In this document: positions 1-12,000 of the stretch, piece after piece
How the letters are laid out: every line of letters begins with the position of its first letter
Numbering within the stretch: position 1 is the first letter of the stretch
NCBI GenBank assembly: GCA_914767715.1
Contig: OU612074.1
Coordinates: 23,982,062 to 24,046,061, forward strand
Direction: 5' to 3'
DNA: 64,000 nt
From: Membranipora membranacea
Lineage: Eukaryota > Bryozoa > Gymnolaemata > Cheilostomatida > Membraniporidae
The notes under the pieces: model-generated
What the model saw: the letters and a program-made list of their open reading frames with translations, nothing else
What the model was told of the DNA's origin: nothing
The model's database searches: none
Made by a program: the position numbers and the translations under genes

Positions 1-483
1 CCTATACAAAGGATATAATTGAAAATAATTCCCAGTGGAAGTAGGCTTAGATGAAGATGCGGTAGATCAGCTATCAATTTCGAGAATTGTGTTTTCAGAC
101 AAAGAACACAAACAAGCAATAAAAAGAGTAGTATAAGTACTAAACTGAGAGGAGTAAGTGATCAGCTCCTTGGGTACTCAGGGTATTAGGTTGAGTTGGG
201 ATTGTGGCTCCAATACCCGCAAAAAAGATCACTCCAAAGGTGTCCTATGAAGATTTTCAGGCAAAAACAGAACGATAATAGTAATTTTGCAGCCATTTGT
301 TGGTGGTCATAAGGGGACGTTGTAGCGGACTTTAGATAGAACAGTTGAAACATCATATCATTTAAAGAAGAAATGGGACTTAAACTGCGTTTTTTAACAA
401 AGTAGATTTTGTTGTATGACAGGGAGGAATTTTGAGTGTTGATGTAAATCAACATGATAATCTGATGGGGGGGGGGTAGGACT

Positions 484-1172
484 TAAGCTGTAGCTCCACG
501 TAACGATGTAATCACAGACCGATGGCATGTCTAGACATGCTCGGCCGATCTCACACTGCTACACAGGCCTATGAGTTAGTATACAATGGTCTAGTGAGTC
601 ATAGCGGCTCATAAATCAGGTGCCTTGATTGACCAATGAACTCCCTCAGTTCAATCGATTGACCAATGATATTTAATGGGCGTGTTAACAAATGACCGGA
701 TATAGATGTCATATTAAATCCGGGTCTTTGTCACTTTGAATCTTCACCAAATAAAATTTCAGTCTTCTATAAAATTGATTTTCCTATGCTATACTATGGA
801 TGTCATGTCAGGACAGCTTCCATTTCCAAGTGATACAGCTATTACCTTCCATATTTTCACTTCAGCACCACTCCTATCTTTGTAGTTATGGTCTTTTTAT
901 CATAAATAGGAGGATGTGATTTTACTACAGATATTATCAACTCCTCCATTTTTGATAGCCTGTCACGATTTGATAGATGACGTGTTTAACCGCGTAATTA
1001 TTGAAGCAAGCAATCAACAACCGATCAGCATAGAGGATCGTCCAGATCACTCGGGCAAAAGACCAACAAGTTCGATGTCCACTTAACACGAGTAATCACT
1101 CGTGCAGATCCACCGATTAACCACCCGTGACCCCAAATCGATGTAAAAATCGTGTCATGTAGCCATGGCTTT
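484..1172. repeat. ~0.7-kb insertion in unit A, absent from sister units
   Basis: Sister units read straight from the G-run into CTTTCTCGACTATCATTGAG. Here about 690 bp is inserted between GGACTT and TTTACTCGAC. No ORF, clear TIR or poly-A tail is seen. Precise ends are uncertain. Confidence 0.5.
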
Positions 1173-1344
1173 ACTCGACTATCATTGACATACCAATTGT
1201 GAAAGAAAGAAAAACAATTTCACCTTAATACTACCCGATAAACAACTTAATTAATCAATCAGATGGGTGCAGTTCTTTTGAGTAAAATAAAGGATTAATT
1301 TAGTTACAATAACAGTGTTTTGAAAACAACTATACTGTACTTAC

Positions 1345-1485
1345 CTCTCAGGTATCTCCGTTAGGTCACAATTGCTCAGCTCTAGCTTTTTGAGACACTT
1401 CAGATCCCCTATCCGGCTGGGTAAGGTATGAAGGTTCTTATTTCCAAATAAGTACAGCTCCTCTAGGTTTGTAAGTGATCCAATA
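1345..1485 (-). CDS. LRR exon A (most 3' in the window)
   Basis: A 141-nt, phase 2-2 exon encoding SIGSLTNLEELYLFG onward to NCDLTEIPER. Acceptor TTACAG and donor GTAAGTACAG are intact. Variable sites: residues 12 and 14 are Y and F, and residues 35-39 are LELSN. The gene must continue to the left of the window, because the exon leaves in phase 2 and no stop-bearing terminal exon is seen. Confidence 0.75.
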
Positions 1486-2437
1486 CTGTAATGAAAGTTA
1501 TTAGATCTGTCAGTATGTACCCAGTTTTAAAGGAGCAGCAAAGCAGAAGATAATACAACAGTGCACCAATCTAATAGCAAAGTACATATGCAGGTACTGA
1601 TCTTACTTTTGCAGGATAGGTGGTATTTAGTGACAATAAAACACATAATAAATAAATAAAGAAATAACAAATATGATGGAAAAAAGCTAATGTATAATAA
1701 CGTCAACTTGCAGTTCTTGAGACTGCAGCTATTATAAAGATCTATGTGATCTCAAACTGAGTTAAGAATTGGGTAATATATGATTAGATCATAACTTTGC
1801 ATTGTCATATACTTCGCATGGGCTATTCTTTCTTTGGGGAATCACAGAACCATCGTTCTGGCCAAAAAAACAAGAGTGATTTTTGGTGTTGATCAAAATT
1901 CAATCTACATAACATTTCTATCTCATTTAAATTAATATCTAGTGACCTTGAGGTCAGGTTATATATGGTTTAGTGGTTGTCTGCTCTGCAACTGTTATCA
2001 GGTCCAATCACAGCTGTATTGAGGATGACCCATAGGAAAAGAGCCAAGGTTTGGTGCTTTCTTATCCGCTTGATGACTCTATATCACCTATCATATTAAA
2101 TTAATTAGATACTGTGTAACACCCGACTGAGGCTGTTATGGTTCAGGTCATGTGATACAGGAGGCAGCAGCGGAAAATTTTGAGAGTGAACATCTTGATA
2201 CGACTATGAATCAGTTTAAACATGATATTCAGCTCTGTAGTGAATAATATTCTGTTCCAAAGAGCTGATTTCCTTACTGGCTATTCATTTAACATTTATA
2301 AATGGGTTGCCAGGGTTGTCTGTAACTTTAACAAGCACTATTTTATACCCGTCCTTTTAGCAGAATAATAATAAAAAAAAACTCAGCTAACATACCAGTA
2401 ACCAATTTTATGTTGCCAATCCAACAAAAGAAATATT

Positions 2438-2776
2438 CACTATGGTTCCATGGATCGATTATGTAAGGATTTCGGTAGTAATCGCCCCATGGAAATGGCA
2501 TTAAAGTCAAATTCCGATTGTGACGAATGACTTTATGGACGTGAATATCCGAACCGTGTTTATTCGACCTTATTACTAATTGGTGGCGTGGCTGAATGGT
2601 TAGCGGCGCTTGCACACAATGCCTTCACAGTGAGTTAACGCGGGAGGCCGGGTTCAAGTCTCGGCCGCGGCAGATCCTTTTCATGTTTTTCCCATCATGG
2701 GAATGGTTAGAATCCACTGAATTCTAACCATTCGAAATTGGAGTGAACCACAAAATTGACCCATGGAACCATAGTG
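2438..2776. mobile_element. CACTA-type MITE with internal tRNA-like module (copy 1)
   Basis: A 339-bp element bounded by perfect 16-bp inverted repeats, CACTATGGTTCCATGG, and flanked by a 3-bp direct repeat ATT. Sister LRR units have the uninterrupted site (AAATATTCTGTCG, e.g. 7728), which fixes both ends. A CACTA start and 3-bp target duplication are hallmarks of the En/Spm (CACTA) superfamily. The element is too short to encode a transposase. Inside are a tRNA-like sequence (about 2584-2673) and a hairpin (about 2697-2733). Confidence 0.75.
2584..2673 (+). other. tRNA-like sequence inside the MITE
   Basis: An A-box-like TGGCTGAATGG and a B-box-like GGTTCAAGTCT are spaced as in a tRNA with a long variable arm. 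The T-arm CCGGG-TTCAAGT-CTCGG can pair. The acceptor stem pairs poorly and no convincing anticodon arm is seen, so this is a tRNA-derived or pseudo-tRNA module rather than a functional gene. The copy at 16375-16459 has lost part of its T-arm. Confidence 0.5.
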
Positions 2777-4379
2777 ATTCTGTCGATCAATACCACTCAT
2801 GCATTTACCATCAGCCAAAAATCTTTATTTAGTAACTTCATTTATGCCAAACCAGTACAGTCTGTCCGCCCAGCTATTTTGAAAATTGGCACACCTCCGC
2901 GAGATAGCTTCAATCTATGTATGTATGTATGTATATGATGCTCAAATGATGGTGTGGGAGAGAAGTTATTCATCAGTTGAAATGAAGGTAAAGAACTGAC
3001 TTAGAACGCCAACCACCCTCTACCTTTTTTAAATTAGATTTAAGTCCCTGGCCAATTTACGAGATACGAAAATGATTTGCTTCCATAGACTTTACCTTTA
3101 GGTCTATTTTTGATACACAGCTTTCTAAGTATCCCTCGGAATATCGTCTCGGAAAAGATTGTATACACAAAAGGAGCCTAAGTTTCTTTAAATTATTTTG
3201 GTTGATTGATTATAGCTTGTAATTATACAACAAAATTTACCAAAAGCCATGAGGATCATTACACATTGGTAAGCTTAATTTTGTAGAGTGTTTTGTCAAT
3301 AACCTTCAAATTGTGTAGTGACAAGATCACTTTTGGGGAAATGTCTAGTCTCCACAATTTAGGTTCTGTTCATTGGTCTGTTATATATTTGGTTACGCTA
3401 TAAAATCCCACAGCGTTCATTGATCGGGACAGAACACTACTGATTTAAACTCGTGAGAAAGAGGCTAGAAAGACATGGAGATATCTAAAACTTGGGTGAC
3501 AAATATTCTGAGTCTCTACACTATTTTAAGTCCACTGACCAACTTAAGAATTAAAACTAAAGGCCTTCATTATTCCTGACTTCTCACCAAACTTACCCTT
3601 ACTCACTCTCCCCTATGTAACGAGGCAATTTTGTGTCATATTATAAACATTTCTGAATCTGAATTATTGTCATTACTTTCTAATGAATCAAGATTTCCCT
3701 TTTTACATTTCAAGAATTTAACAGTAGGGTCTAATGATCCGAAAACTTGTTAAACGAAAACAAAAGATAGCCATTCAATTATATGCACCTAGAAGTTGCA
3801 AGGCATTTAGTTATCTTTGGAGGAGCCATGTCCAAATCCCTTATCTCAGCTCTAAAAAAAGCTGTGTACTTTGGATTTCTTATATCTGTATGATGTGATG
3901 ATGCAGTTTAATAAAATTTTTTGTAGCCAACCAGTAATTGAATCAAACACCTGAGTACTAGCAGCTGGACTTAAATGGCTCTCTGTTGATTCTGTTTTAT
4001 GATGCCCTGTATATTGATTGCAGATTGTTTGAGTTACCGGAGCTTATTAGTTTATATTGTTGATTTTGTGTGTTTGATAATTGTGTGGATTTACATGTAG
4101 CAGACATTATTATGTAATGATTTTGAATTAACCTAAATTGTGCAGGCACTTAGTGTGCCTTCTTTGATGAATTGAGAGCAGAGCAGTGTTCGACTTGAGA
4201 GAGAGTGGACCTGCACCAGCGTGAATAAAGATCTTTTATCCTTTAAGTACGAGCTAGTGAATATGTAGAGAGCAATATATAAATGTTTTTAAGACTTTCA
4301 CCATGAACCTCCCTGCCTAAGACGGTGCGCCCTGCTCGACAGCACAGAGGTTGAGGAACATTAAAAGAAACAACCTTTA

Positions 4380-4775
4380 GTCGTTACATCCCCATATCTA
4401 TAATTAAAGAGTGAAGACATCGGATCATATCAGGTGTGATTATTATTATTATTTGGACGCCTAACTCTAAACTCTTATCTGATTTTATTTTTGACCTGAG
4501 CAAGACACATTTTAATAAGATAGCGAGTGATCGAGAACATCCCCTTTTTAGTAGAGTAATACGAAACAATAACAGAACATCCTCTTGCTTAAATACTACT
4601 TTCCGACCCAAGACCTGCAAGACTCAAAAACATGCCAAATCTTTTTCCCAACCTTGATGTCTTATTTTAACAACATACAACCTTAACCTTTCTTAGTCCA
4701 TATATTAATTAATGTACACATTCAATTTATCATTCTCATGATACCAAATGTACAAATAAACTGAAACTGAAACTG
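4380..4775 (+). mobile_element. LINE 3' end fragment (copy 1)
   Basis: A short open stretch (about 4454-4657: TPNSKLLSDFIFDLSK, later DREHPLFSRVIRN and KTQKHAKSFSQP) looks like the C-terminal tail of a CR1/L2-type ORF2 protein. It is followed by a tail ending in TGAAACTGAAACTG short repeats, as in many LINEs. The reverse transcriptase itself is not here. Copy 2 is at 18838-19233, and shorter pieces lie near 13440-13505 and 30160-30215. Confidence 0.45.
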
Positions 4776-4780
4776 TAGTG

Positions 4781-5066
4781 TGTGGTACGTCACAACAGTC
4801 ATACTTAATATGAGTTATTACACTAATAATCACACAGATAAGATGATGATCAAAATTCAGACCTAGATGGGTCTCGAACCCAGGTCCAAATGCAATGCAG
4901 GCAATGCCGCTGACGCTGAGCCTAGTGGCGCAATGGTAGCATCGTTGCCTGCAGGTATGTGGACCCAGATTCGAGTCCCAGCCAGGTCTAAATTTTGATC
5001 ATCATCTTATCTGTGTGATTATTAGTGTAATAACTCTTAAAAAGTATGACAGTTGTGACGTACCAC
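4781..5066. mobile_element. Long foldback MITE with two opposed tRNA-like modules (copy 1)
   Basis: A 286-bp near-palindrome. The arms begin TGTGGTACGTCACAAC and stay complementary for about 90 bp, with a perfect inner block around ATAATCACACAGATAAGATG. The right arm carries a plus-strand tRNA-like stretch (A-box-like TGGCGCAATGG, B-box-like ATTCGAGTCCC). The left arm carries the matching minus-strand B-box and T-arm (GGTTCGAGACC). Target duplication is not obvious. No ORF is present. Confidence 0.65.
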
Positions 5067-5235
5067 AGGGGAAACATCCGCTTATTCCCTATGCCGATTG
5101 AAGGTGATCACCCTGGAAGTTTGAGAGGCCATAACTTCCTCAATATCTGGATTCTTAAACTTGAATTCACTCATATGATAGAATAAAATATGGAGAATAA
5201 GATGTGATACAAAATAGCAGCCTCAAATTAAGTCT

Positions 5236-5402
5236 TTAATGGCAAGGCTGCAATGTCTGCGCCAGTTTTGTTCTCTGTTTGCAGGCAGATCAGAGCACAC
5301 CTGGGGGACAACCAAATCCTACTGCAGTTGGCCTCCAGGCGTGCTCCGACCTGCCTGCAAACAGAGAGCAAACTGGCAGAGACATTGCGGCCTTGCCATT
5401 AA
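5236..5402. mobile_element. Foldback MITE, 167 bp (copy 1)
   Basis: The inverted arms start TTAATGGCAAGGC and extend about 70 bp through TCTCTGTTTGCAGGCAG, with a short loop. The boundary could be read as TA|ATGG…CCAT|TA, i.e. a TA target duplication, but this is ambiguous because the termini are palindromic. Confidence 0.55.
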
Positions 5403-6640
5403 GGCAAAATAATTTTCGCCGCCCATGCTTCGGGATGTGGTGCGTGATATGACATCCGATTTTAATCAACCTTGAACCAGTTTTTCGTTGACATCGCCGG
5501 AACTTTGTCTGATATCAACCTCCAATCTGCTCTAACCGATCTACCATATGACAGTACACATTGCGCAAGTAAAACGCTGGCTGCGTAATATAGACACATC
5601 AAAGTCAACATGTGCATCAGACTTTCCCTCATAAGTCTCAAAGTATTGTTGTGAGGATTGGTGCATACCAATGTGGGATCTAAATAAACAAATGGACAGA
5701 AATGGTAGATGAAAAGAACTGTCACGCTGATCCTACTTTCTGGTTACTGTATATCGACTCACGGTCAACCAAGCACGGGACCATTGACAAGTATGGGGAT
5801 GACCTCACCAAAACACCCGAGGTCAGCAGTGCTGCTAGGGACTATAGATGATATTACCAACTGGTGTGATAACCACAATATGCCAGCCATTGCGATCGCA
5901 CATCATAGATCAGACTAAATTTCTGATCTGACGTAGAGAAAAGCGCCATACTGGTGGAATCTAGGGTGCCTGGTGACACAATGCCTATACAAAGGATATA
6001 ATTGAAAATAATTCCCAGTGGAAGTAGGCTTCCATGAAGATGCGGCTAGATCAGCTATCAATTTCGAGAATTGCGTTTTCAGACAAAGAACACAAACAAG
6101 CGATAAAAAGCGAGGTATAAGTACTAAACTGAGAGGAGTAAGTGATCAGCTCCTTGGGTACTCAGGGTATTAGGTAGAGTTGGGATTGTGGCTCCAATAC
6201 CCGCAAAAAAGATCACTCCCAAGGTGTCCTATAAAGATTTTCAGGCAAAAACAGAACGAAAATAGTAATTTTGCAGCCATTTGTTGATGGTCATAAGGGG
6301 ACGTTGTAGCGAACTTTAGATAGAACAGTTAAAACATCATATCATATAAACAAGGAATGGGACTTAAACTGCGTTTTTTAACAAAGTAGATTATGTTGTA
6401 TGACGGGGAGGAATTTTGAGTGTTGATGTAAATCAACATGATAATCTGAGGGGGGGGGGGAGGGGGTGGACTTTCTCAACTATCATTGAGATACCAATTG
6501 TGAAAAAAAAAAATTTTCACCTTAATACTACCCGATAAACAATTAATTAATCAATCAGATGGGTGCAGTTCTTATGAGTAAAGTAAAGGATTAATTTAGT
6601 TACAATAACAGTGTTTTGAAAACAACTATACTGTACTTAC

Positions 6641-6781
6641 CTCTCAGGTATCTCTGTTAGATCACAATCTCTCAGAATTAGCTTTTTGAGACACTTCAGA
6701 TCTCCTATCCGGCTGGGTAAGGTATGAAGGTTCTTATTTCCAAATAAGTACAGCTCCTCTAGGGTGGTAAGTGATCCAATA
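6641..6781 (-). CDS. LRR exon B
   Basis: A 141-nt, phase 2-2 exon with intact splice sites. Variable sites: residues 12 and 14 are Y and F, and residues 35-39 are LILRD. Residue 7 is T. It begins a run of three regularly spaced copies (B, C, D) with a period of about 2.03 kb. Confidence 0.75.
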
Positions 6782-8672
6782 CTGTAATGAAAGTTATTAG
6801 ATCTGTCAGTATGTACCCAGTTTTAAAGGAGCAGCAAAGCAGAAGATAATACAACAGTGCACCAATCTAATAGCAAAGTACATATGCAGGTACTGATCTT
6901 ACTTTTGCAGGATAGGTGGTATTCAGTGACAATAAAACACATAATAAATAAATAAAGAAATAACAAATATGATGGAAAAAAGCTAATGTATAATAACGTC
7001 AACTTGCAGTTCTTGAGACTGCAGCTATTATAAAGATCTATGTGATCTCAAACTGAGTTAAGAGTTGGGTAAAATATGATTAGATCATAACTTTGCATTG
7101 TCATATACTTCGCATGGGCTATTCTTTCTTTGGGGAATCACAGAACCATTGTTCTGGCCAAAAAAACAAGAGTGATTTTTGGTGTTGATCAAAATTCAAT
7201 CTACATAACATTTCTATCTCATTTAAATTAATATCTAGTGACCTTGAGGTCAGGTTATATATGGTTTAGTGGTTGTCTGCTCTGCAACTGTTATCAGGTC
7301 CAATCACAGCTGTATTGAGGATGACCCATAGGAAGAGAGCCAAGGTTTGGTGCTTTCTTATCCGCTTGATGACTCTATATCACGTATCATATTAAATTAA
7401 TTAGATACTGTGTAACACCCGACTGAGGCTGTTATGGTTCAGGTCATGTGATACAGGAGGCAGCAGCCGAAAATTTTGAGAGTGAACATCTTGAGACGAC
7501 TATGAATCAGTTTAAACTTGATATTCAGCTCTGTAGTGAATGATATTCTGATCCAAAGAGCTGATTTCCTTACTGGCTATTCATTTAACATTTATAAATG
7601 GGTTGCCAGGGTTGTCTGCTACTTTAACAAGCACTTTTTTATACCCGTCCTTTTAACAGAAAAATAATTAAAAAAAAACTCAGCTAACATACCAGTAACC
7701 AATTCCATGTTGCCAATCCAACAAAAGAAATATTCTGTCGATCAATACCACTCATGCGTTTACCAACAGCCAAAAATCTTTATTTAGTAACTTCATTTAT
7801 GCCAAACCAGTACAGTCTGTCCGCCCAACTATTATGAAAATTGGCACACCTCCGCGAGATAGCTTCAATCTATGTATGTATGTATGTATATGATGCTCAA
7901 ATAATGGTGTGAGAGAGAAGTTATTCATCAGTTGAAATGAAGCAACATGTTGTAGGTTTAAGTCCCTGGCCAATTTATGAGATACAAAAATGATTGGTTT
8001 CCATAGACTTTACCTTTAGGTCTATTTTTGATACACAGCTTCCTAAGTATCCCTCGGAATATCCTCTCGGAAAAGATTGTATACACAAAAGGAGCCTAAG
8101 GGTCTTCAAATTATTTTGGTTGATTGATTATAGCTTGTAATTATACAACAAAATTTACCAAAAGCCATGAGGATCATTACGCATTGGTAAGCTTAATTTT
8201 GTAGAGTGATTTGTCAATAACCTTCAAATTGCGTAGTGACAAGATAACTTGTGGAGAAATGTCTAGTCTCCACAATTCAGGTTCTGTCCATTGGTCTGTT
8301 ATATATTTGGTTATGCTATAAAATCCCACAGCGTTCATTGATCGGGACGGAAAACTACTGATTTAAACTCGTGAGAAAGAGGCTAGAAAGACATGGAGAT
8401 ATCTAAAACTTGGGTGACAAATATTTCGTTGTATGACAGGGAGGAATTTTGAGTGTTGATGTAAATCAACATGATAATCTGAGGGGGGGGAGGGGGTGGA
8501 CTTTCTCGACTATCATTGAGATACCACTTGTGAAAAAAAAAACATTTTCACCTTAATACTACCCGATAAACAACTTAATTAATCAATCAGATGGGTGCAG
8601 TTCTTATGAGTAAAATAAAGGATTAATTTAGTTACAATAACAGTGTTTTGAAAACAACTATACTGTACTTAC

Positions 8673-8813
8673 CTCTCAGGTATCTCTGTTAGATCACACT
8701 TTTGCGGATCTATCTTTTTGAGACACTTCAGATCCCCTATCCGGCTGGGTAAGGTATGAAGGTTCTTATTTCCATATAAGTACAGCTCCTCTAGGGTGGT
8801 AAGTGATCCAATA
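8673..8813 (-). CDS. LRR exon C
   Basis: A 141-nt, phase 2-2 exon with intact splice sites. Variable sites: residues 12 and 14 are Y and Y, and residues 35-39 are IDPQK. It is the most radical second strand in the set, with a proline at a normally hydrophobic core position (37). That could weaken the LRR fold or mark a relaxed copy, although the frame is open. Confidence 0.72.
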
Positions 8814-10703
8814 CTGTAATGAAAGTTATTAGATCTGTCAGTATGTACCCAGTTTTAAAGGAGCAGCAAAGCAGAAGATAATACAACAGTGCACCAATCT
8901 AATAGCAAAGTACATATGCAGGTACTGATCTTACTTTTGCAGGATAGGTGGTATTCAGTGACAATAAAACACATAATAAATAAATAAAGAAATAACAAAT
9001 ATGATGGAAAAAAGCTAATGTATAATAACGTCAACTTGCAGTTCTTGAGACTGCAGCTATTATAAAGATCTATGTGATCTCAAACTGAGTTAAGAGTTGG
9101 GTAAAATATGATTAGATCATAACTTTGCATTGTCATATACTTCGCATGGGCTATTCTTTCTTTGGGGAATCACAGAACCATTGTTCTGGCCAAAAAAACA
9201 GGAGCGATTTTTGGTGTTGATCAAAATTCAATCTACATAACATTTCTATCTCATTTAAATTAATATCTAGTGACCTTGAGGTCAGGTTATATATGGTTTA
9301 GTGGTTGTCTGCTCTGCAACTGTTATCAGGTCCAATCACAGCTGTATTGAGGATGACCCATAGGAAGAGAGCCAAGGTTTGGTGCTTTCTTATCCGCTTG
9401 ATGACTCTATATCACCTATCATATTAAATTAATTAGATACTGTGTAACACCCGACTGAGGCTGTTATGGCTCAGGTCATGTGATACAGGAGGCAGCAGCG
9501 GAAAATTTTGAGAGTGAACATCTTGATACGACTATGAATCAGTTTAAACTTGATATTCAGCTCTGTAGTGAATGATATTCTGTTCCAAAGAGCTGATTTC
9601 CTTACTGGCTATTCATTTAACATTTATAAATGGGTTGCCAGGGTTGTCTGCTACTTTAACAAGCATTATTTTATACCCGTCCTTTTAACAGAATAATAAT
9701 AAAAAAAAGACTCAGCTAACATACCAGTAACCAATTCCATGTTGCCAATCCAACAAAAGAAATATTCTGTCGATCAATACCACTCATGCGTTTACCATCA
9801 GCCAAAAATCTTTATTTAGTAACTTCATTTATGCCAAACCAGTACAGTCTGTCCGCCCAGCTATTTTGAAAATTGGCACACATCCGCGAGATAACTTCAA
9901 TCTATGTATGTATGTATGTATATGATGCTCAAATAATGGTGTGGGAGAGAAGTTATTCATCAGTTGAAATGAAGCAACATGTTGTAGGTTTAAGTCCCTG
10001 GCCAATTTATGAGATACAAAAATGATTGGCTTCCATAGACTTTACCTTTAGGTCTATTTTTGATACACAGCTTTCTAAGTATCCCTCGGAATATCCTCTC
10101 GGAAAAGATTGTATACACAAAAGGAGCCTAAGGGTCTTCAAATTATTTTGGTTGATTGATTATAGCTTGTAATTATACAACAAAATTTACCAAAAGCCAT
10201 GAGGATCATTACACATTGGTAAGCTTAATTTTGTAGAGTGATTTGTCAATAACCTTCAAATTGCGTAGTGACAAGATCACTTGTGGAGAAATGTCTAGTC
10301 TCCACAATTCAGGTTCTGTCCATTGGTCTGTTATATATTTGGTTATGCTATAAAATCCCACAGCGTTCATTGATCGGGACGGAAAACTACTGATTTAAAC
10401 TCGTGAGAAAGAGGCTAGAAAGACATGGAGATATCTAAAACTTGGGTGACAAATATTTCGTTGTATGACAGGGAGGAATTTTGAGTGTTGATGTAAATCA
10501 ACATGATAATCTGAGGGGGGGAGGGGGTGGACTTTCTCGATTATCATTGAGATACCAATTGTGAAAAAAAAAACATTTTCACCTTAATACTACCCGATAA
10601 ACAACATAATTAATCAATCAGATGGGTGCAGTTCTTATGAGTAAAATAAAGGATTAATTTAGTTACAATAACAGTGTTTTGAAAACAACTATACTGTACT
10701 TAC

Positions 10704-10844
10704 CTCTCAGGTATCTCTGTTAGATCACATTCTCTCAGAATTAGCTTTTTGAGACACTTCAGATCTCCTATCCGGCTGGGTAAGGTATGAAGGTTCTTAT
10801 TTCCAAATAAGCACAGCTCCTCTAGGGTGGTAAGTGATCCAATA
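10704..10844 (-). CDS. LRR exon D
   Basis: A 141-nt, phase 2-2 exon with intact splice sites. Variable sites: residues 12 and 14 are C and F, and residues 35-39 are LILRE. Its second strand differs from exon B by a single residue (E for D at 39). Confidence 0.75.
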
Positions 10845-12000
10845 CTGTAATGAAAGTTATTAGATCTGTCAGTATGTACCCAGTTTTAAAGGAGCAGCAA
10901 AGCAGAAGATAATACAACAGTGCACCAATCTAATAGCAAAGTACATATGCAGGTACTGATCTTACTTTTGCAGGATAGGTGGTATTCAGTGACAATAAAA
11001 CACATAATAAATAAATAAAGAAATAACAAATATGATGGAAAAAAGCTAATGTATAATAACGTCAACTTGCAGTTCTTGAGACTGCAGCTATTATAAAGAT
11101 CTATGTGATCTCAAACTGAGTTAAGAGTTGGGTAAAATATGATTAGATCATAACTTTGCATTGTCATATACTTCGCATGGGCTATTCTTTCTTTGGGGAA
11201 TCACAGAACCATTGTTCTGGCCAAAAAAACAGGAGCGATTTTTGGTGTTGATCAAAATTCAATCTACATAACATTTCTATCTCATTTAAATTAATATCTA
11301 GTGACCTTGAGGTCAGGTTATATATGGTTTAGTGGTTGTCTGCTCTGCAACTGTTATCAGGTCCAATCACAGCTGTATTGAGGATGACCCATAGGAAGAG
11401 AGCCAAGGTTTGGTGCTTTCTTATCCGCTTGATGACTCTATATCACCTATCATATTAAATTAATTAGATATTGTGTAACACCCGACTGAGGCTGTTATGG
11501 CTCAGGTCATGTGATACAGGAGGCAGCAGCGGAAAATTTTGAGAGTGAACATCTTGATACGACTATGAATCAGTTTAAACTTGATATTCAGCTCTGTAGT
11601 GAATGATATTCTGTTCCAAAGAGCTGATTTCCTTACTGGCTATTCATTTAACATTTATAAATGGGTTGCCAGGGTTGTCTGCTACTTTAACAAGCATTAT
11701 TTTATACCCGTCCTTTTAACAGAATAATAATAAAAAAAAAGTCAGCTAACATACCAGTAACCAATTCCATGTTGCCAATCCAACAAAAGAAATATTCTGT
11801 CGATCAATACCACTCATGCGTTTACCATCAGCCAAAAATCTTTATTTAGTAACTTCATTTATGCCAAACCAGTACAGTCTGTCCGCCCAGCTATTTTGAA
11901 AATTGGCACACATCCGCGAGATAGCTTCAATCTATGTATGTATGTATGTATATGATGCTCAAATAATGGTGTGGGAGAGAAGTTATTCATCAGTTGAAAT

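Larger units (their letters stand above)
1345..5981. repeat. Long duplicated segment, copy 1 (matches 15122-20648)
   Basis: The sequence from exon A through 5981 aligns with that from exon E to 20648. The second copy has an extra ~0.63-kb insertion (18065-18698) and keeps a 0.2-kb LINE segment missing here (20195-20405 equivalent). Shared internal elements include the CACTA-type MITE, the foldback MITEs and a LINE tail, so all inserted before the duplication. Confidence 0.85.
5982..12000. repeat. Tandem ~2.03-kb LRR-exon units (B, C, D)
   Basis: Three successive units, each with one LRR exon and about 1.9 kb of intron. Exon spacing is 2032 and 2031 bp. Intron sequence is nearly identical from unit to unit, down to long strings such as the CAATAAAACACATAATAAAT segment. 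A G-run of 7 to 12 bases marks each unit start (about 6450, 8487, 10515). Each unit also carries a short tRNA-like stretch (TGGTTTAGTGGTTGTCTGCT), possibly an old SINE remnant. Confidence 0.85.

Noticed and set aside
1970-2035. tRNA-like stretch repeated in every LRR unit
   Set aside because: The A-box part is suggestive (TGGTTTAGTGGTTGTCTGCT), but the B-box is poor (GGTCCAATCAC) and there is no stem support, so it is only mentioned within the unit description.
2584-2673. Functional tRNA-Ser/Leu gene
   Set aside because: The acceptor stem pairs at few positions, and the paralogous copy has a damaged T-arm. Kept as a tRNA-like module only.
4917-4990. Functional tRNA gene (Trp- or Gly-like start)
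   Set aside because: A and B boxes are present but the acceptor and anticodon arms do not pair convincingly, and the sequence is part of a MITE arm.
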